Positions 62,331-64,000 of a DNA stretch of 64,000 bases are shown here, one piece after another. Source of the DNA: Toxotes chatareus (lineage: Eukaryota > Chordata > Actinopteri > Toxotidae); assembly GCA_016801885.1 (NCBI GenBank), contig CM028896.1, forward strand, positions 3,720,001-3,784,000, given 5' to 3'. Each line of letters begins with the position of its first letter. The first letter of the stretch is position 1. The notes beneath the pieces are model-generated. The model was not told the origin of the DNA, searched no databases, and saw only the letters and a program-made list of their open reading frames with translations. Made by a program: the position numbers and the translations under genes.

Positions 62331-64000
62331 TGCACCACTGAGGAGTTGCGACTCCGGTGAGCTCAAATTTTCAGGTTTTCAGGAATACTGAAGAATTAAA
62401 TGCGTTAAGTTGTTTTAGAATTAGAATTGTATTTACCTTTATTACCAACCAATTTCCCAGCATGTTTCAGCAATGCGAGGTAAAATTGAATTTCAATACA
62501 AAATAAGTTACAGTGATTTTCTCTCTGTAGTCTTGAGTGTTGGGAAAACAGAACGCTCCTTAGATGCCTCAAAGGATGAGACAGTTTGAAGCCTTGTATT
62601 TCTAGTGATCATACAGTCTCATACACACATACAGACATTTATTCCTTCCCTCTAAACACACTTTATGAATCAGAGGAGTCTTGCTGAGACCTTGTAAGCT
62701 GAAAATCTCCCTTGGCAGGGCTGGATTTCACCTTTGGCTGACTTGTGCACGTTTAACTTCCCACAAGAGAATCTGGTTTGAAATATGGTCTTCTATGTTT
62801 ACAGGGAGCACAAAAAAGAGTAATAGCTTAGAACAGAGAAGTTTGAAACAGAAGAGCTGATGTGAAATTCTTATATATAAAATGTATGGTGAATAGATAC
62901 TGAAGGCATTGCTAAACTATGGGTTTAATCCCTGGATGTTTTGTTTTTGTTCTTGGAAAAGAAATTACTTAAAGTGGCTAATTTAGAATTGTTAGTGGAT
63001 CTAGGGCAAGGCTGTAAACATTATTGATGTTGACAAGAGACTTCAGTTGCTGCTGTTCTTTAAAATGTGCCATGTATAATTTATTGTCTTTCTGTACTTT
63101 AAAACATTGAGAAGGTGTCACTTTTTTTTCAAATGATATCTAATTTTAAGGAAAACAGATTAAAGGAGAAAATCTCAACTGTCAAGCATCTGTCTCGTTC
63201 TGTGTCTGCATATTTCAGCGCCTGGGGATATATTACAAGATCTGCAGTCCGTGTATCTACTTCAAAACTGTCATTTCTCTAAAATAAAGTTGATATATAT
63301 TGCACCAGTGTCACTGTGTCACCTGTACACTTCTGTCACTTTCCAAACAACAATTAACTATCGCAGCTTGGAGAAGATCTTATTCACCACGCAGGCATTG
63401 TTTTTGTTTGACCATCTTATCTCGTCCTAGTTCAGTCAGTAACTGCAGATCCGTCTTTGTCTGTAAATGTGAGTGCTAATTATCCTGCTCAGACTCTTTG
63501 TGTGCCTGTACACACACAATTAAGATTCTGAAGCTCATCTTTGCATTTCCAGAACACAATGTAGGTCAAAAAAAAAAAAAAAAAAAAAAAAAGAATAAGT
63601 CACCGGTGAGCAAACTAGACCTAGAGGAAACAGATCTACATTAAAGACAGACCTTCATTCATGATTTTCCACTTTTTTACAGGCTAAGTTGATTTTATTT
63701 TACTGTGGTGAGAAGCATCCCTGTTCTGATTTGCTACCTTTTTAATTTGCTGTTGATGACATTTACTGTTAATGCAAACTCAGCATTTCTTCCATGTGTA
63801 CCTATAATCTTGATATATTCAGGATGCTGTACATTTCACAGCACTATTATCATCAAACCAACAAAATAGCTATGATTTAACAGTACTATGTTGCTACTGT
63901 TGCACTTTGCTGCATTCTTTTAATTGCTGTTGTGGAAATTTAAAAAAACAACAAAAAAAAAAAAAACACAAAAAAAACATAAGCTTCCTGAACAGATGAT
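62331..64000. other. AT-rich right end, nothing assigned
   Basis: Ordinary AT-rich DNA. Poly-A runs of about 25 at 63568-63592 and an interrupted A-rich patch at 63942-63978. No exon or mobile-element body recognised. Confidence 0.5.
63568..63592. repeat. Poly-A run of 25
   Basis: Uninterrupted A run; no retroposon body seen before it. Confidence 0.9.

Larger units (their letters stand above)
37534..64000 (-). other. Presumed CNTFR 5'-UTR intron and/or upstream flank
   Basis: Because an acceptor immediately precedes the CNTFR ATG, the transcript must begin further right. I could not identify the non-coding first exon, a CpG-rich promoter or any neighbouring gene in these 26.5 kb. Open frames are short, dinucleotide-driven or unrecognised. 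The region therefore is intron at its left end, with an unknown boundary to intergenic DNA. Confidence 0.5.

Noticed and set aside
1..64000. Bacterial features, CRISPR arrays, rRNA or tRNA genes
   Set aside because: Tandem arrays here are short-unit microsatellites without spacers, and no intact tRNA or rRNA sequence was seen; the genome is clearly vertebrate.
1..64000. Endogenous retrovirus or other viral copy
   Set aside because: No LTR pair, primer-binding site or gag/pol/env-like frame was recognised; the only reverse-transcriptase remnant is of non-LTR type.

Overview
The window is vertebrate nuclear DNA, most likely from a ray-finned (teleost) fish. It is AT-rich and full of CA/GT microsatellites. 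It carries fish-type transposon remnants: an RTE-like LINE, an hAT element with intact target-site duplication, decayed tRNA-SINE-like pieces and a LINE tail. It has large non-coding distances between short, correctly phased exons. I see no bacterial-style operons, CRISPR arrays, rRNA, tRNA genes or phage modules.

The only gene I can support is CNTFR (ciliary neurotrophic factor receptor alpha), on the minus strand. The exon with the start codon and signal peptide is at 37452-37533. The next coding exon, most of the N-terminal Ig-like domain, is at 94-327. Both exons end in phase 1 and join in frame across an intron of about 37.1 kb (328-37451). The cytokine-receptor fibronectin-III exons and the GPI-anchor end lie beyond position 1, outside the window. 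The ATG sits directly behind a splice acceptor, so the 5' UTR and promoter must be upstream (higher coordinates), possibly beyond 64000.

Region by region: 1-550 holds the Ig exon and two decayed copies of its splice-acceptor edge. 551-37451 is the giant first coding intron. It holds a 670-bp non-autonomous hAT element (11942-12611), an unassigned interspersed repeat (about 20465-20650), a decayed SINE-like piece (about 22190-22330), a LINE 3' tail (about 24120-24297), a broken antisense RTE LINE (about 28500-29352), many simple repeats and several high-complexity, homeobox-site-rich blocks that may be conserved enhancers. 37534-64000 is presumed 5'-UTR intron and/or upstream flank. It holds a SINE-like piece (38778-38925), a decayed palindromic MITE (about 40602-41240), long GT and CA tracts often in inverted pairs, and more candidate regulatory blocks (41920-42080, 43960-44100, 50190-50370, 57230-57550, 60390-60640).

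I did not find a novel multi-gene system. The most unusual local structure is the three-copy repeat of the CNTFR splice-acceptor/exon edge at 300-550. Regulatory-element calls rest only on sequence character, and all would need a cross-species alignment.
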